A stretch of DNA of 64,000 nucleotides from Stratiolaelaps scimitus (taxonomy: Eukaryota > Arthropoda > Arachnida > Mesostigmata > Laelapidae), in assembly GCA_019614645.1 (NCBI GenBank), contig JABWDB010000019.1, positions 2,278,501 to 2,342,500 of the forward strand. The letters are read 5' to 3'. The position numbers and the translations under genes are program-made. The notes under the pieces are model-generated. The model saw only the letters and a program-made list of their open reading frames with translations, ran no database searches and had not been told where the DNA came from. Below, piece after piece: positions 1-11,650 of this stretch (positions are counted from its first letter, which is position 1; each line of letters begins with the position of its first letter).

Positions 1-210
1 AAAAATCAACGTAGTCATGTTCGAGCGATCATTTCGCATAGATTCCCCGTGGGTGCTAAGCTGAAGCCACTATATTTCCGCCTGGTAGTATCAACTCAGC
101 TGCTCGAAATCATACGTAGTGCATGTCTTCAAAAGAGGCATGTGGGTTTATCTCTAGACGTACATATATTTCAAAGGTACAGACATTATGGGCAACAACA
201 ATACAATAAA

Positions 211-296
211 AGGCAATGCCATCGCCTCCTTCGGGTCCATGACGGACTCGTCCTGACACCTTGTCCCCAACTAATTCTCTAATCACTGTATGTTTA
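211..296 (+). repeat. Dispersed repeat, copy 1
   Basis: Starts AGGCAATGCCATCGCCTCC and includes TTGTCCCCAACT. It aligns with 16375-16461 over about 86 bp at roughly 75-80% identity by eye, in the same orientation. The family is unknown; it could be the end of a retroposon. Confidence 0.75.
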
Positions 297-1192
297 AAGT
301 TGTATATACGTAATGATAAATATATTTCTAGTGGTTAGAAATAAAGGAACAGCTGACTCTAAATTGAATTCATATAGCCAACGAACTTCCACTAAAATGT
401 GAAATCTTTCACACCAATGTGTATATTGGAATATATAATACTTGGCCAAATACCGGGATGAATTGTTACTAGACAATGTGAAAGTGCTCATCGAAACATA
501 GATTTAAATAGACTGGTTCCTAGGGCTTATCATCTACCACATCATTAATCCTACTACCGTCTCCGCACATTTTCAAGCCTCGTGCCTTGACCATCTGTGT
601 GGAGGACAGGGCCACGCAAGCTAGCCACATCATACAGTCGTCCAACGTGTGATGCAAGTCCGTCACCAGCAAGTGGTCTCGCTATTGGTACCGGCTGTGT
701 CTTGACGTTTCGCCTACACTTTCTCTATCTCTGGTTGCGAGGTCCGGCCACATAGTCTCGAAGCGACCCGACGCAAGCGCCCCGAATGGTCGGCTCTCGA
801 ACTGGCCGCCGGCCTGGTCGAGCCGACCGAACACGATTCAACAACAAGGCCAACGATTCAATTTGTCTTGATTTTTTACCATTGTAATGTTGCACTGCAC
901 CGTAGTGGCACACACACTATGGAAACGCACTGCGAACTGAAGGAAGCACTCAGGGAGTCGACAAGCGGCCGGTCCGTCGAACAACAACTGACTCAGGGCT
1001 AGGTTTCTCGCCGTTCCTGCCCAAGGCTGGTACATTGAGGATGGCGCGAGCGGCTGAAAGAGCGATAAGTCTCGTTGGAAGCCGAGGAGCAGCCCCTTGC
1101 GGAGAGCCTCCCTGCCCCCGAGCAGTAGTACCCCAGTGGTAGGCTGGTAGTGGGGTGGTTCGGGCTCGGGGGAACGGAGACCGCGCACTCAG

Positions 1193-1271
1193 GCAGCAGC
1201 AGCAGCAGCATTGTTTCCCGTCGCTAAATTAATGTTCTCACTCTCCTGACACACACACAGACATACACACA
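1193..1271. repeat. (GCA)6 followed by CA-rich repeat
   Basis: A (GCA)6 run at 1193-1210, then an interrupted (CA)n at 1249-1271. Confidence 0.9.
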
Positions 1272-2534
1272 GGAGGCGGGATGGGATACGGCAGCCGAGG
1301 ATATATAATATACGCATGGAACACGGACATCGAAAAGGAGACAGACTGTAGGAGATGAGAACTCGGTCCTCGCAGGGAGACGGAGAACGTCCGAAAAGCG
1401 GATGAAGGAAGTAGTGACGAAGGCGACGCGCCGCAGTGGTGGGCACTTGCGGAGCCAGGCCAAGGCGCCAGCCTTGACTCAGGCCCGGGCCATGACGATG
1501 GTCCATCGAACGGCGACTCAATCGGAGGTAGGGGGCGGGGATCCTAGACGGTCCAGGGCCACAGACCTATCCAGTCCTCTAGTTTAGTCCGTGTACCTCT
1601 TTACAAGATCTACGACACAAGTCGCTATCGGCAAGTGGGCAAGGACGAGACGGGAACTCGTCTCCAGTCTTCCTCTTCTTCTTCTTGTAAAGGAAGGCCA
1701 ACGAAACACAGGTCCCGTCTAAATCCTGTTGTTCTGTTTGTTGTTGTATTGTCACAGTTCGCTTAGTAGCTCAGTTGTCTTATGGTTGCAATCACTACAG
1801 CTCTCAGTGTCGAGTAGTAGTGTTTCGGCTGTGGTACTGGAGTGCACTGACGAGACGATCTCTCGATATTTTCGCCAAGAGCAGAGTGAAACGATGCATG
1901 GGAAGTATACTTCTCCCCCTACATAACGTATTCTATAATAATCTGGTATAAAATAAAACGCGCACGTATATCATCGAGACTGTTTGAATGTATCAGTTTT
2001 CACGAACGGACAGCGGTACTCGTCTCATCGAAAGACCTATCTCTTTATTTCGGAAGGGGCCATTATTTTCATTTGAAAGGCAGCAATTTCCTTGGCGGAC
2101 CACGAGGACTAGTCTATATTTGAGCTGACAATTCTCGCGTTATATTCCAACTCTTTACAATAATATAGGTTTAATTAATACAAGGCTACCCGCCCATATA
2201 CCCAGCATGACCGATACACTTCACGGTGCGGCATCTCCAAGGGTGCCGAGTAAAAAGTAGATGTGTTTTTTTATTTGAGCAATTCGCAGTGGTCAACTAT
2301 GTTAGTCGGTTGGTACTACGCTCGAAAACAGACATGCGCCCGAGTGTTCCAATTTAATCAAAATAATGTACGTGCGATACTTCTTAGCAGATATTGGTAT
2401 ACCATAGTATAAACATCTCGTACCTATATACAGCTTTTATTTTGGTGATAAACAGGTGCAAAATGTATCATATATATATACATATATTGTGCTAAATCAA
2501 TCAGGTTTTTCGCTTATTTTCAAATAGAACCTAC

Positions 2535-2815
2535 CGGATACAGGATGATAGTTGATAGTGTACGAGCTGATGTCGCTGTTGCCCGAATAGGGAATGTTCC
2601 ATTTGGCGACCACGGATGTGCTACGAACGTCACTGAACACAATATCGTCTGGGGGGTCAGGAGCGCCCTGTACGATCAGGCGAAGACCTTCGGCCGCCTT
2701 TCCATACGGATTCGTAGCTGTACATGAAAAAGTCGCCGTGTCGCTGCGTTCAGCTGCACGCAAGCGCAGGATTGACTTTTTGCCGTAGAACGACTTCTCC
2801 TCGCTGATCACGTAC
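2535..2815 (-). CDS. Dscam: Dscam exon: back half of Ig9 and start of FN1
   Basis: This exon has 281 nt; it enters in phase 2 after TCTCCTAACAG and leaves in phase 1 at G|GTAGGT. It encodes YVISEEKSFYGKKS, then SILRLRAAERSDTATFSC with the second core Cys of Ig9, and TATNPYGKA. The Ig9-FN1 linker GAPDPPDDIVF follows, with the Pro-rich start typical of a fibronectin type III domain. The front half of FN1 then runs through VVAKWNIPYSGNSDISSY with the conserved Trp, ending NYHPVS. Fusion of the Ig end and FN start in one exon is the usual Dscam arrangement. The rest of FN1 lies before position 1 or in a short exon I could not place. Confidence 0.88.
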
Positions 2816-5104
2816 CTGTTAGGAGATTGTCAGAACGACGAGGTAAATCCCCGAAAAATAGCAGAATTAGCAAGGAGCTGTAAAAATAATTCGATTGTCA
2901 GAACATTCAAAGAGAGCGAAGATAAAGAAAACATTAAATTACCCCACAACGAGTATTATGGAGTCAACATATCGGAAAATACGATTTTCCTATGTATACC
3001 AATGGGCATACCTGTGTGTATATATACAGAAACATACATGAGTGTTGTTCCTATATATATATAGACATATATATAAATATATATATATCGAATTGTACAT
3101 ACAATTGTTACGCCGCCTGGCATAGCCAAGCTTGGAGATAACGACAAAGTCGTTATCGTCTGCACAGCGATATGTCAACTTCACTCAAAATGTAACTCAA
3201 TGTGTGTCAATGTGTGGATATGAAATTGAAGAGTATAACACTAACATCCAATGGCTCAATTCGGCGCCCAATCTACGCGTCGGCACGACCGCACTCATAT
3301 ATGCCCAAAGAGAAAACGCTACGTCGAGCTAGCCATGGCGCTCCACGCCGCTTTTGCTACCTGGACATATACGAGTGCGAGTAATCTCTATAGGCAATTG
3401 TGCCAAAACACCGACGGTTGTGGCAAGCCAACGAGTGCACAGACAAAGCATGCTACGAATTTCGCGAGCGTCGAGAGACGATCGTCATCTGACGAGACAC
3501 ACCCTACAGACTCAAATGCGGGATTAGGACGATCGAAAAAAGCGAACGAAGCACGAACTCAGGCCGGTGCTAAGACAGCCTCCGCCCATTTCGAGCCAGT
3601 CACCAGCAGCTCACAGTCAAGCAAGGATGAGAACTGTGGAAATAGCACGGCTTAAAGACACGGGCTATATAGATCCTTTGAATTTATAGGTCGTGTCCGA
3701 TTTCATCGGCCGTACGAAAGTCCGCGGAACGCGGCAGTGATGGCGCGCATCAATTTTCAAGCGAGCGCTCATATTGCAATGCTTGAGGAAGACGCGGAGG
3801 GGCCAAGAAAGGTGCTCCCGAGCCGAGAGCATGTAGCAGCGATCGTGCGCGAAGATTTGCACATAGCGCTGACCGAACTGTTGGTGCTCTCATGTTCACT
3901 CGCGTGGTATCAGCCCTGTCCAAACAAGGCCTCTTGTCAGGTCGTGCGAATGATGTGGACGCAAGAACCGCGTAGGGTTCAGAGGCGACGGGTTATAAGG
4001 CGAAAGGTTTTTATTTTGAAAGCGAGATATAGTCTTGTGGGACGCATGACCCCGAACATCACCACCTCTCTCGTCCGAATTCCAAGAAGACGTTCAGGGG
4101 TGAAGCAGATGACGGGGCGGCCGAGGGCAAAACATGCAATTACATTATGACTTAAGTATACAAGTATACACACACACACCGACCAACACACCCACGCACG
4201 CTTAAGGCGCCGGTGGCGAAGGCGGCGACATGTAGGCTAAATGGCGGGCATATAATTTTTAAAACGAAAGTAAGCTCCCTTTAGTTATTGAAACACTACT
4301 ATTGTTTGTTATTGTAAAGGCAGCCAATGAGCCTACACGTTTGTAACGTATGAGCAGTTTGGTGACGATTCAGTGGGATATGTAGCAGCACAACGGCTTA
4401 AAACATCGAAAATGGATCTCGATAGTTGTAGTGGGCAGTTGCGATGCGTCACATGCCTTTAATAGAAACGTTTTATAACAAAAAAAAAACTCGATGATTA
4501 CATAAAATACGGCTACTTAAATGTTTTTGAGCTAACTCTCAGCTGTTCGGGCTATGTGACAGGCTTCGGGACCACCTTTGGATGTTACTTCAGGAGCCAC
4601 CTTTATTTTACGATTACACTAATACTACTACTTATGATAATAATGATTGCTAATGTTTAGCGGAAGTTTTTTTTCACACCTGATAGCTAAAAACTAAACT
4701 TCATCGGGCTGACTCTCGGCTAACATTTAACGTCCTCGGAATCGCTTCCACAGATAATAGGCTATGTATGTATATCCTATATTTATTTTGTGAAATTTTC
4801 TATCGCACGGCCACCTCAGCCCCCGTCCAGCTAAAATCACCAGCTAGCATGTCACTGTTGTGTTTTATGTATCCAAAATTCACATGAATTGCTCCGTGTA
4901 CACGAAGGGTTGGTGAGTAGCTTGATATTCATCGGACGCCATCAACGCTACCAGTGGAAATAGTATTAGCAAACAAGTGAAACGGGAACATCGAAAAAAA
5001 AACTACCAAAAAAAACTAACAAATTCGCAGACACGAACCGAAAAATGAGAAAGAAACACAAACCTCAAACAAAGGCGACAGAAATGTGTGTAATTGCAAC
5101 AAAC
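2816..5104. other. Intron within Ig9 (2.3 kb)
   Basis: AT-rich at both ends, with a more GC-rich middle (about 3230-4210). The middle holds two consecutive plus-strand open frames of 134 and 137 codons (3251-3655 and 3737-4150) with no domain I recognise. TA-rich repeat at 3051-3089. No Ig-like frame seen. Confidence 0.6.
3051..3089. repeat. Interrupted (TA)n
   Basis: TA repeats broken by GAC and AA, in the intron inside Ig9. Confidence 0.9.
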
Positions 5105-5249
5105 CTTTCGTCGTGTAGAGGAACGAGAACGCCGTCCTTGCTCCAGATGATCGAGAGCGGCTCATCACCAGAGACTGTACACGGCAAGCTTGTTTCTGCA
5201 GTGCTTCTCACGTGCATACTCTTTGCGAGACCGGTTATATGGGGGCCAC
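5105..5249 (-). CDS. Dscam: Dscam exon: front half of Ig9
   Basis: This exon has 145 nt; it enters in phase 1 and leaves in phase 2. The acceptor is GTCTCATGCAG. The donor AG|GTTTGT is weak. The split codon C|GT gives Arg, then GPHITGLAKSMHVR, the first core Cys in SLPCTVSGDEP, and Trp in IIWSKDGVLV. The exon ends HDE plus a split Arg, and the join to the next exon gives DERYVI, matching the NRYTI step of Drosophila Dscam1 Ig9. That homology fixes the weak donor better than its sequence alone. A perfect 48-bp palindrome lies 79 nt upstream of the acceptor in the transcript (5328-5375). Confidence 0.83.
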
Positions 5250-5327
5250 CTGCATGAGACATCATAAGAAGGATCACCAAGTGGATCAAGGTGATTTGTA
5301 GTGTTAATCTAGATATCCATACACGCT

Positions 5328-5375
5328 GGGAATCATGAAAACATATATATATATATATATGTTTTCATGATTCCC
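5328..5375. repeat. Perfect 48-bp palindrome with (AT)9 centre
   Basis: Arms of 15 nt (GGGAATCATGAAAAC and its exact complement) flank (AT)9, so the whole 48 bp reads the same on both strands. In the Dscam transcript it lies 79-126 nt upstream of the Ig9 acceptor and would fold into a 24-bp stem. Confidence 0.95.
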
Positions 5376-6275
5376 TCTCATATTTTTTTCAAGCGGATAG
5401 TTCTTGAACTGCTTATATGACTGGACGGTTTAATCAATTGTTCACGCTTTTATCTCTACATGACGTAGATGGAATCGATATGTGCCGGCGGTGGGATTCA
5501 TTTGCTGTAAGCGACGGTGGCATATCAGTCGTTGTTGCCCGTTGCTACATATGCTCATCGAGCTTCTGGCTGGCGAAAGATCCATTTCGTTTTAAAGTTT
5601 TGGGAAGCATTGACAGCATTAAATAGCATAGATCCGAGATATCCCGATTCGTTTGCGGTGGCGGCCAGGCTAAACCATTCAGTCTTGAGCGTAGCAGCCG
5701 TAGTAAGTTAATAACCGTTGCCGACGTAGTGGAATTAGGTTGGAATCATTTGCGCCAATCACACGGTACAGGTATTATGAAAAAAATAGGTATTTATGTA
5801 CAACCATTCATTCGAGAGTTCTTTCTCTCTCGCTCTGTAGTGGAAGGCGTTTTAGGCCTTGTACGAACATGAACAGGGAAAACCCACTGCGATAAACTCG
5901 AATTCGTTCACCGTGGGATCAGTAATTTTATGACTGATGGTTGGCTGATGATTGTTATTTAGATAAAAACTCGCCAAATCAAACGAAATAATATGCATGC
6001 CGAAACTAGCGAGTCACCGCATTCATCGTGAATCGTTTGCGTAGACCATTTGTTATGCGATTGTCAAGATGATATTTGTCAACTGGAGAAGTTTGTCCAC
6101 AATCTACATCTCATAGGCGTACGTTAGTTTCTCAAGATGTACACCTCCATCCGATGTCAGCTTGTCGACAGGGCCTGATATACGCGAACTCGCGTTCAAA
6201 TGTCCAGCAGACTTCCCGACAGTTTGAAGATTGCTGAACAACCAAAATTGCACAGGGGTTGCAAAGATCTCACTG

Positions 6276-6349
6276 CCAGACATCTTGCAATGACATCAAT
6301 GTTGTACAACTGCCTTACAGACATCTTGCAAGGTAGTTGTACAACATTG
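6276..6349. repeat. Foldback with partial direct repeat
   Basis: Arms of 20 nt at 6297-6316 and 6330-6349 (centre GTTGTACAAC) pair with one mismatch around a 13-nt loop. The loop and start of the right arm repeat the motif CAGACATCTTGCAA, which is also found at 6277-6290. This looks like a local inverted duplication or a short foldback element. Confidence 0.85.
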
Positions 6350-7098
6350 TTATTCTTATATTAGAGGAGTATTGCTCCAATCTGGCTAGGTTCAGCATTT
6401 GGTTTTGCTATCGGTACAGGAGTATTCCATGGGAATCCCTATAGCAAACAAGAATGAATGCCCACTGCATCGCGCGACCTCACTGTTTGTGCGTGTACGC
6501 ATCTAAGACTGAGCCGCGTCCCATCATAAGGTTTCGTTGAGCATGAAAGTATAATCCTGCCATGATGGAGCGTTGCTGTTTCTCAGTAAACTCAGTGCAC
6601 AGTGTCGCTGACTCCACAGTCGGCAGGTTTCAGCGTCTATAGCCGATGTATTTGAGCGCATTTCAGGGTAGAGGAAAATCGTTTTGCAGTTTGACGCTCG
6701 CTCAAGATTGGCCCATATCCCCGCACACCCCGGACGAGGACGAAATGGGCGCTGCAGGGCGGGAATTTTCAACTCGAAGCAAGCTGGTCCCTCCGGCGGC
6801 CCTGTTGCTCTATGTCCTAACGCTAGTGGCTATTCGCCTTTTTCTATAAGCACGAGAAATTTTGCAGTGCAGCCCGGATGCTGGATGTGGATGTGAATTT
6901 GAAAACGGCTATACTTTAGTTGTTTCGAGCTTTGCAGCACACAGACAGCGGTGCCGAATGTGAAAATGTCCACCGACTTATGGCATGCTCTGGCTCGGTA
7001 CAACAGATACTGGCTGTGTTGTAAACAACGACGGCGCATTTTTACATTGTGAGCGAGGAAGCGCCGGCGACCGTGCGCAACAGTTTTGAGCATGATAC

Positions 7099-7207
7099 GT
7101 ATATATATATTTATATATATACATATAGCGATCTAGCTCAAACCTACAAAAAATTCGTGCTACCCCGAAACATATATATATATATATGCGTCTTGCTATA
7201 CCAGGCA

Positions 7208-7253
<46 letters not shown>

Positions 7254-7254
7254 C
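7099..7254. repeat. Cluster of three (TA)n tracts
   Basis: Tracts at 7099-7128, 7171-7188 and 7206-7254, the last ending in TATG units. Each is nearly self-complementary. Confidence 0.9.
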
Positions 7255-9063
7255 ATGAGAACACGTATTAGTGATGTCCCAGGTGAGTTGGTGCTACGGT
7301 ATGAGCTCTATCGTGCACACGGCCCCTGGTCCAATCTCCCGCTAACTTCTTCCCACCCTCTCCCAGCCCGTCCGCCCTTCGTCCGATATAACGCAGTTCT
7401 TCTCTATATTCGCTGGCACACTGCCTGCCGCTATCGAGGCTCGCCGATGGAGAGTGGTTTGAGACCCCTCGTTAATACGGTCGCAGTCGGCCCCCACTGT
7501 CGGCCCTACTGGCACAAGCAGCGTGAGGCACGATGTATATAGGTGACGAGGCCTTCGCGCTCTCAGAGGTGCAGGATTCTCTCGGCAGGCGATGCAGGAT
7601 CCCCTTGCTGCTGCGCTTCCTGCTTACTATACGCCGTGACTCTTCGGGGGTTGCATGGCGGCTCACATGGCAAGAGCCACGCTCACGCCAGCCCGGGTGT
7701 CGAGTGTCTCGAGTAATGGCTTGAATCACGGAGCAGTCCGCTTAACTCCTTAAATCCTGCCGGCTGTTGCTGTTAACGAGAAGTCGGTGCAGCGAAGAAT
7801 GTATTATAGTCTACCCTCGCAGGTTCACCTCTCTCGCTTCGCCATTACACACGTTTGGCCACCTTCTCACGTAATACGCCCAGCTATCACATCATAATCT
7901 ACCTTGTCAGTATCGTATCGCACCGTCCCTAACGTCCGATCGGCTCAGCGCTGTAGCGTCAAGGAGCAGCCGGCAACAGTCACGATCATATGATGATCGT
8001 AATAACGATGCTATGAGGAAAAAGGATGGACTAATTGAAACAGAGAAATTGTGTCAAAACCATGAGACTTTTTTTGGCGGTATTCCTTAAAATATGTGTA
8101 GATACATCTCAGGACACCGCATGCTTCTGGATGGACGCGTTGTGTGCAAGGTGACGACTCATATATTTCGTTGCGTACTAATTAGCGTGGAGAATGAATC
8201 GGGTGCACATAGGTTGCGCGTGGTTCGCGGCAAATGCTACCGTGATCTAATTCCGGCGAGCTAGCGCAACACTTGATCAGGATCCGTTACCACTGGACTC
8301 AACCTTTTCTTATTTTTTTGGCCGTCCCAGTTATATGAAAGTACTTCTGCTTATGCAACGTTTACCTGTCAATTATTCAAGCGCTTTACCCACGGTCTGA
8401 CCATAGTCGAGTAACCCATGCGGACGAGAAATGTGTTTCGCATTTCGTCACACCTGCTCAGCCATGGACTGCTCAACACATTCAGATGCTATTCGTTATG
8501 AGCTTGCTTTGATTAGTCTTCGTATTTATTTCTTGATAACACAGGTGTCAATGACCTGTTCATCTGTCGCAAAGCTGAATAACAACCTGCGTAACTCTAG
8601 CATATCGCCATCGTCATCACTGGGTTCAGTTACTGATTAGCTAATGATTTATACACGTACAGAGACCCACTTCAGTTTAGTTTCTTAACTTGACGTTGCT
8701 ACAGCGATGCGAGCAGTCACCGTCTATCTTAGTTATTGTTCACCCATGGTGGGTGATCAGCGTTTGTCAGTGTCAAAGAACAAGATTCGTCCAGTCTTTA
8801 AGCTCGGCGGTTGAACGTCGGGCGAGTCCCCAGCGCCCATCCTCTGGGAAGCGCTCGACGAACGTCCCGGGTCCCCACTATGATCCACCGACGCGGACCC
8901 GTAGACAGATATCGTGTAGCGATCATGTCATCGATCACATGGGGAGAGAGTGGTAGCATATCCGCTGCTCTGTGCTAAGCTGTGTTCCATCGACACGGCG
9001 GCTTCACCGAGCTTCGGCAGCGCCTCACTCTCTAATACTTAGACATTATTATTTAGAAAACGA

Positions 9064-9140
9064 GGGCCTAGTGGCGCAGCATTGGCCTAATTGGATAACA
9101 CAGGCATGGGGCTTCTCAGCCAGGGCTGGCCACAGGGAGA
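9064..9140 (+). repeat. tRNA-Arg-like 5' half, possible SINE head or tRNA relic
   Basis: GGGCCTAGTGGCGCA and then TTGGCCTAATTGGATAA both resemble the 5' half (box A region) of eukaryotic tRNA-Arg. No convincing anticodon arm or GGTTCRA box B follows within tRNA distance, so this is not an intact tRNA gene. Confidence 0.25.
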
Positions 9141-9440
9141 GACACCCGCTCTGCCAGCCGGCATTGGACGGTTCTGCGTCCGACCCGCTTTTAGCCTTAA
9201 ATACCGATCAGGCACGAGCGGCCTACGAAGCCTGTGTTTGTCATCATACCACCGAATCAACTCAGCTATACCGTGCGCTGGTCCCTACCATATGGTCACC
9301 GGCTCGTCTTCTTTATCGGCCTGTCTTGTTGGTTTATTTACAGAGTGGAAAAAAAATAATGACGCTGTGCTGGTCATGCGTGAATAACCAAGTGCGTTCT
9401 GCTAGGCTGTGAGTTTAAGGTTGATGCTAACGTCGTGACG

Positions 9441-9480
9441 GCCAACTCAACTGCCTCACACTGGCAGACAATCAGTTGGC
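9441..9480. repeat. Two-stem hairpin
   Basis: GCCAACT pairs with AGTTGGC, and inside it CTGCC pairs with GGCAG around TCACACT. In addition GCCTCACACT (9453-9462) is the exact complement of 9528-9537, so an alternative longer-range pairing exists. Confidence 0.6.
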
Positions 9481-10879
9481 ATTGTGATACTACTTTGCCC
9501 AATAAAAGGAACGGATACCGTGCACACAGTGTGAGGCTAAGACATAGATGAAGCTTGTAGGGCAAGCCAATAAGGGGATTTTAGCAAGTGTGAGATCAGC
9601 TAACCCGCACAAGACCCTCAACTCCTGGACCTAGAGACTGCTCACTAACAGAGTGCCACTACCGCCGGAGCAGCTACAACCACACCACATGGTGCGAAAC
9701 GGTGACCGGGACAGGGTCCAATGATGATATAGCCCATCTGGAGTATTGCACGTAGCGTATGGAGTGGATGTGTATAAGAGAGTGTGCAAGCATCGTCTGT
9801 GGGGGTAGCCGTCTACGTAGGTCCGGTCATCTCCTTCGCCGCGCCGAGGGATCTCAGACTGAACGTGACACCCCGATGTGTAACAGATAGTGGAGCGAAC
9901 ACCAGGCAAGTCACCCGCGACAGGGAGAGGCCTCTAGGTAGTGGTCTATCTCTCTAAGCTCTCTCGCTCTCTTCCCTTCGTATTGCAACTCTACGTCGCT
10001 GTCGTACGTCCGACGCCCTACGGCTAACACCGTACGCACCCCCTGTGCAAGAGGGGCGACCAGCAGGACGAGAAAGCGGACATCCTAAAGTGACGCTGGC
10101 TTAGCATCAGATTATCTCTTCCGAGAGGCTGGGAACCGTGAGAGAGCCGTGGTCCATGGCTTCACGTGAGTCCCCCTGCACGGGCCTGCTCGGCGTCCCA
10201 ATATCCGAGAGACCCCCAAATACGTCCCCTCCACCCCCCGCGTTCTCGTCGGTCGTCATCCCATCCAAATACTCCCTCCGGCTTTTTCGGAGCTAGCTAT
10301 CCGTGGGACAGAGTAAGGAAGCACTAGTGGGTGCGTCCTAAGAGCTGCTGAGGCGTGGATGCCCGAAAGCCTCCATAGCCATCCAACCCACATGAACCAT
10401 CGACGAGGTCATCGCCAGAGAGGCGCCAGTGAAGCGAGCGCGAGGAACTCAAGGGGCTGCGGGGTCTTGAAGGTTTGAGGCACGTCGATGACGACGAGGA
10501 AGCCAGGGGTCCTTCTCGATCGGCGAGAAGAGACTAGCTCGGCCGGCGCGACTGCAGCCGCTGCCGGACCAAATCCTGCTAAGTTGCCAATGGCCTGGAT
10601 GGTGAGGACAGGCAGGGAGCCCCTTCCAGGTTCATTTCCTCATTCCCATATGGTAAGCATCGCTTGTGGCGTCCCCCCTTACTGTTACCGCTGGCAGTGG
10701 CACCGCCGCAAAAAGCAGAGCAATATCATTTGCACAGCCTTGCACGGTGCTTCCAAAATCGGCGGGCGGGCGGTGTTGGTCAGCCCACCATGGGCACTGA
10801 GCAACAACCGAACAATCGCCCGAACCTCGTCAGTTGCGGCAGCACACATTTGTATCTCGCATAGTGCTAAGTTGAAGAC

Positions 10880-10908
10880 AGACAGAGAGGAAGAGAGAGA
10901 GAGAGAAA
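10880..10908. repeat. (GA)n-rich tract
   Basis: An impure GA repeat on the plus strand, hence pyrimidine-rich (CT) in the Dscam transcript. Confidence 0.85.
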
Positions 10909-11489
10909 GGATTTCTCTCACTTCAGTTGCGTCTGCCAGGCAAAGAAGCCAGAATAAACGCTAGGTCCAGTGTAGATGCGACTTAATAGCACTTTAGGCA
11001 AAAAAACCATAAAAGGATTACTATGTGCAAGCTATCTTTAGCATCCAGATTGCATTCGCCTGCTTTCCCCTCGATGTGTTGGGTTCTTTGCGACAGATAC
11101 CACCATCGACCCAATCGGTAGTGCGAAGGGAGAAATAAGAACAATTCGAAGCGTTTATCAATGCCATCTTAAATTGAGTAATTCAGTGTTCTTGAGTACG
11201 GGCTATCCCAGTAGAATTTTCAGGCTGACTGGCGGCGATATCAAAGTCTTTCAAATGTGTACACGATTAATTAACCCTTCGACGCCGAGAAACTCGATAG
11301 ATATCGCCAAACGCAAAGTGCGCACTGATCCAGTAATATTGATCCACCCCTTCCCCCGCCACAACAGAGCGCACAGTTGAATGACCCCATAATGCATAAA
11401 TGCAGCACTTGGACGTTACGCTTTTCGTGTCGTTTCGAGCGTCCCGCGAGTGAAGCTGAGACCACTTGTTGCATTTAGTGGCAACAAAA

Positions 11490-11650
11490 TGGTACCAATT
11501 TAAACCAATGGCCCTCGTTTCAAAAAAATGGTCATACTTAAAAAAAAAACATTCTCAGTCTAAAAAGGAAGGTGTCTCAGTTTCAAAAAATAGTCCCAGT
11601 TTAATAAACGGCCTCAGTTTCAAAGAAATTGTGTCAGTTTCAAAATTTCT
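11490..11650 (+). repeat. Degenerate tandem array, period about 18-23 bp
   Basis: About eight units built on TCAGTTTCAAAAAA begin near 11494, 11514, 11532, 11554, 11577, 11595, 11613 and 11634. The spacing is close to 21 bp, so an overlapping plus-strand open frame (11466-11705, 79 codons) reads recurring VSK/SFK peptides about every seven residues. I regard the frame as a by-product of the array. Confidence 0.75.

Larger units (their letters stand above)
1..2534. other. Intron after the FN1 exon (continues outside the window)
   Basis: No coding exon recognised. It holds one copy of a dispersed repeat (211-296), a (GCA)6 run (1193-1210), a CA-rich stretch (1249-1271) and a TA-rich stretch near 2469-2487. 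Open frames of up to 116 codons on both strands carry no recognisable domain. The second half of FN1 should lie downstream on the minus strand but was not found here. Confidence 0.6.

Noticed and set aside
8972..9412. 146-codon plus frame over the tRNA-like segment.
   Set aside because: No domain; the open frame overlaps a second frame of 98 codons and likely reflects composition.
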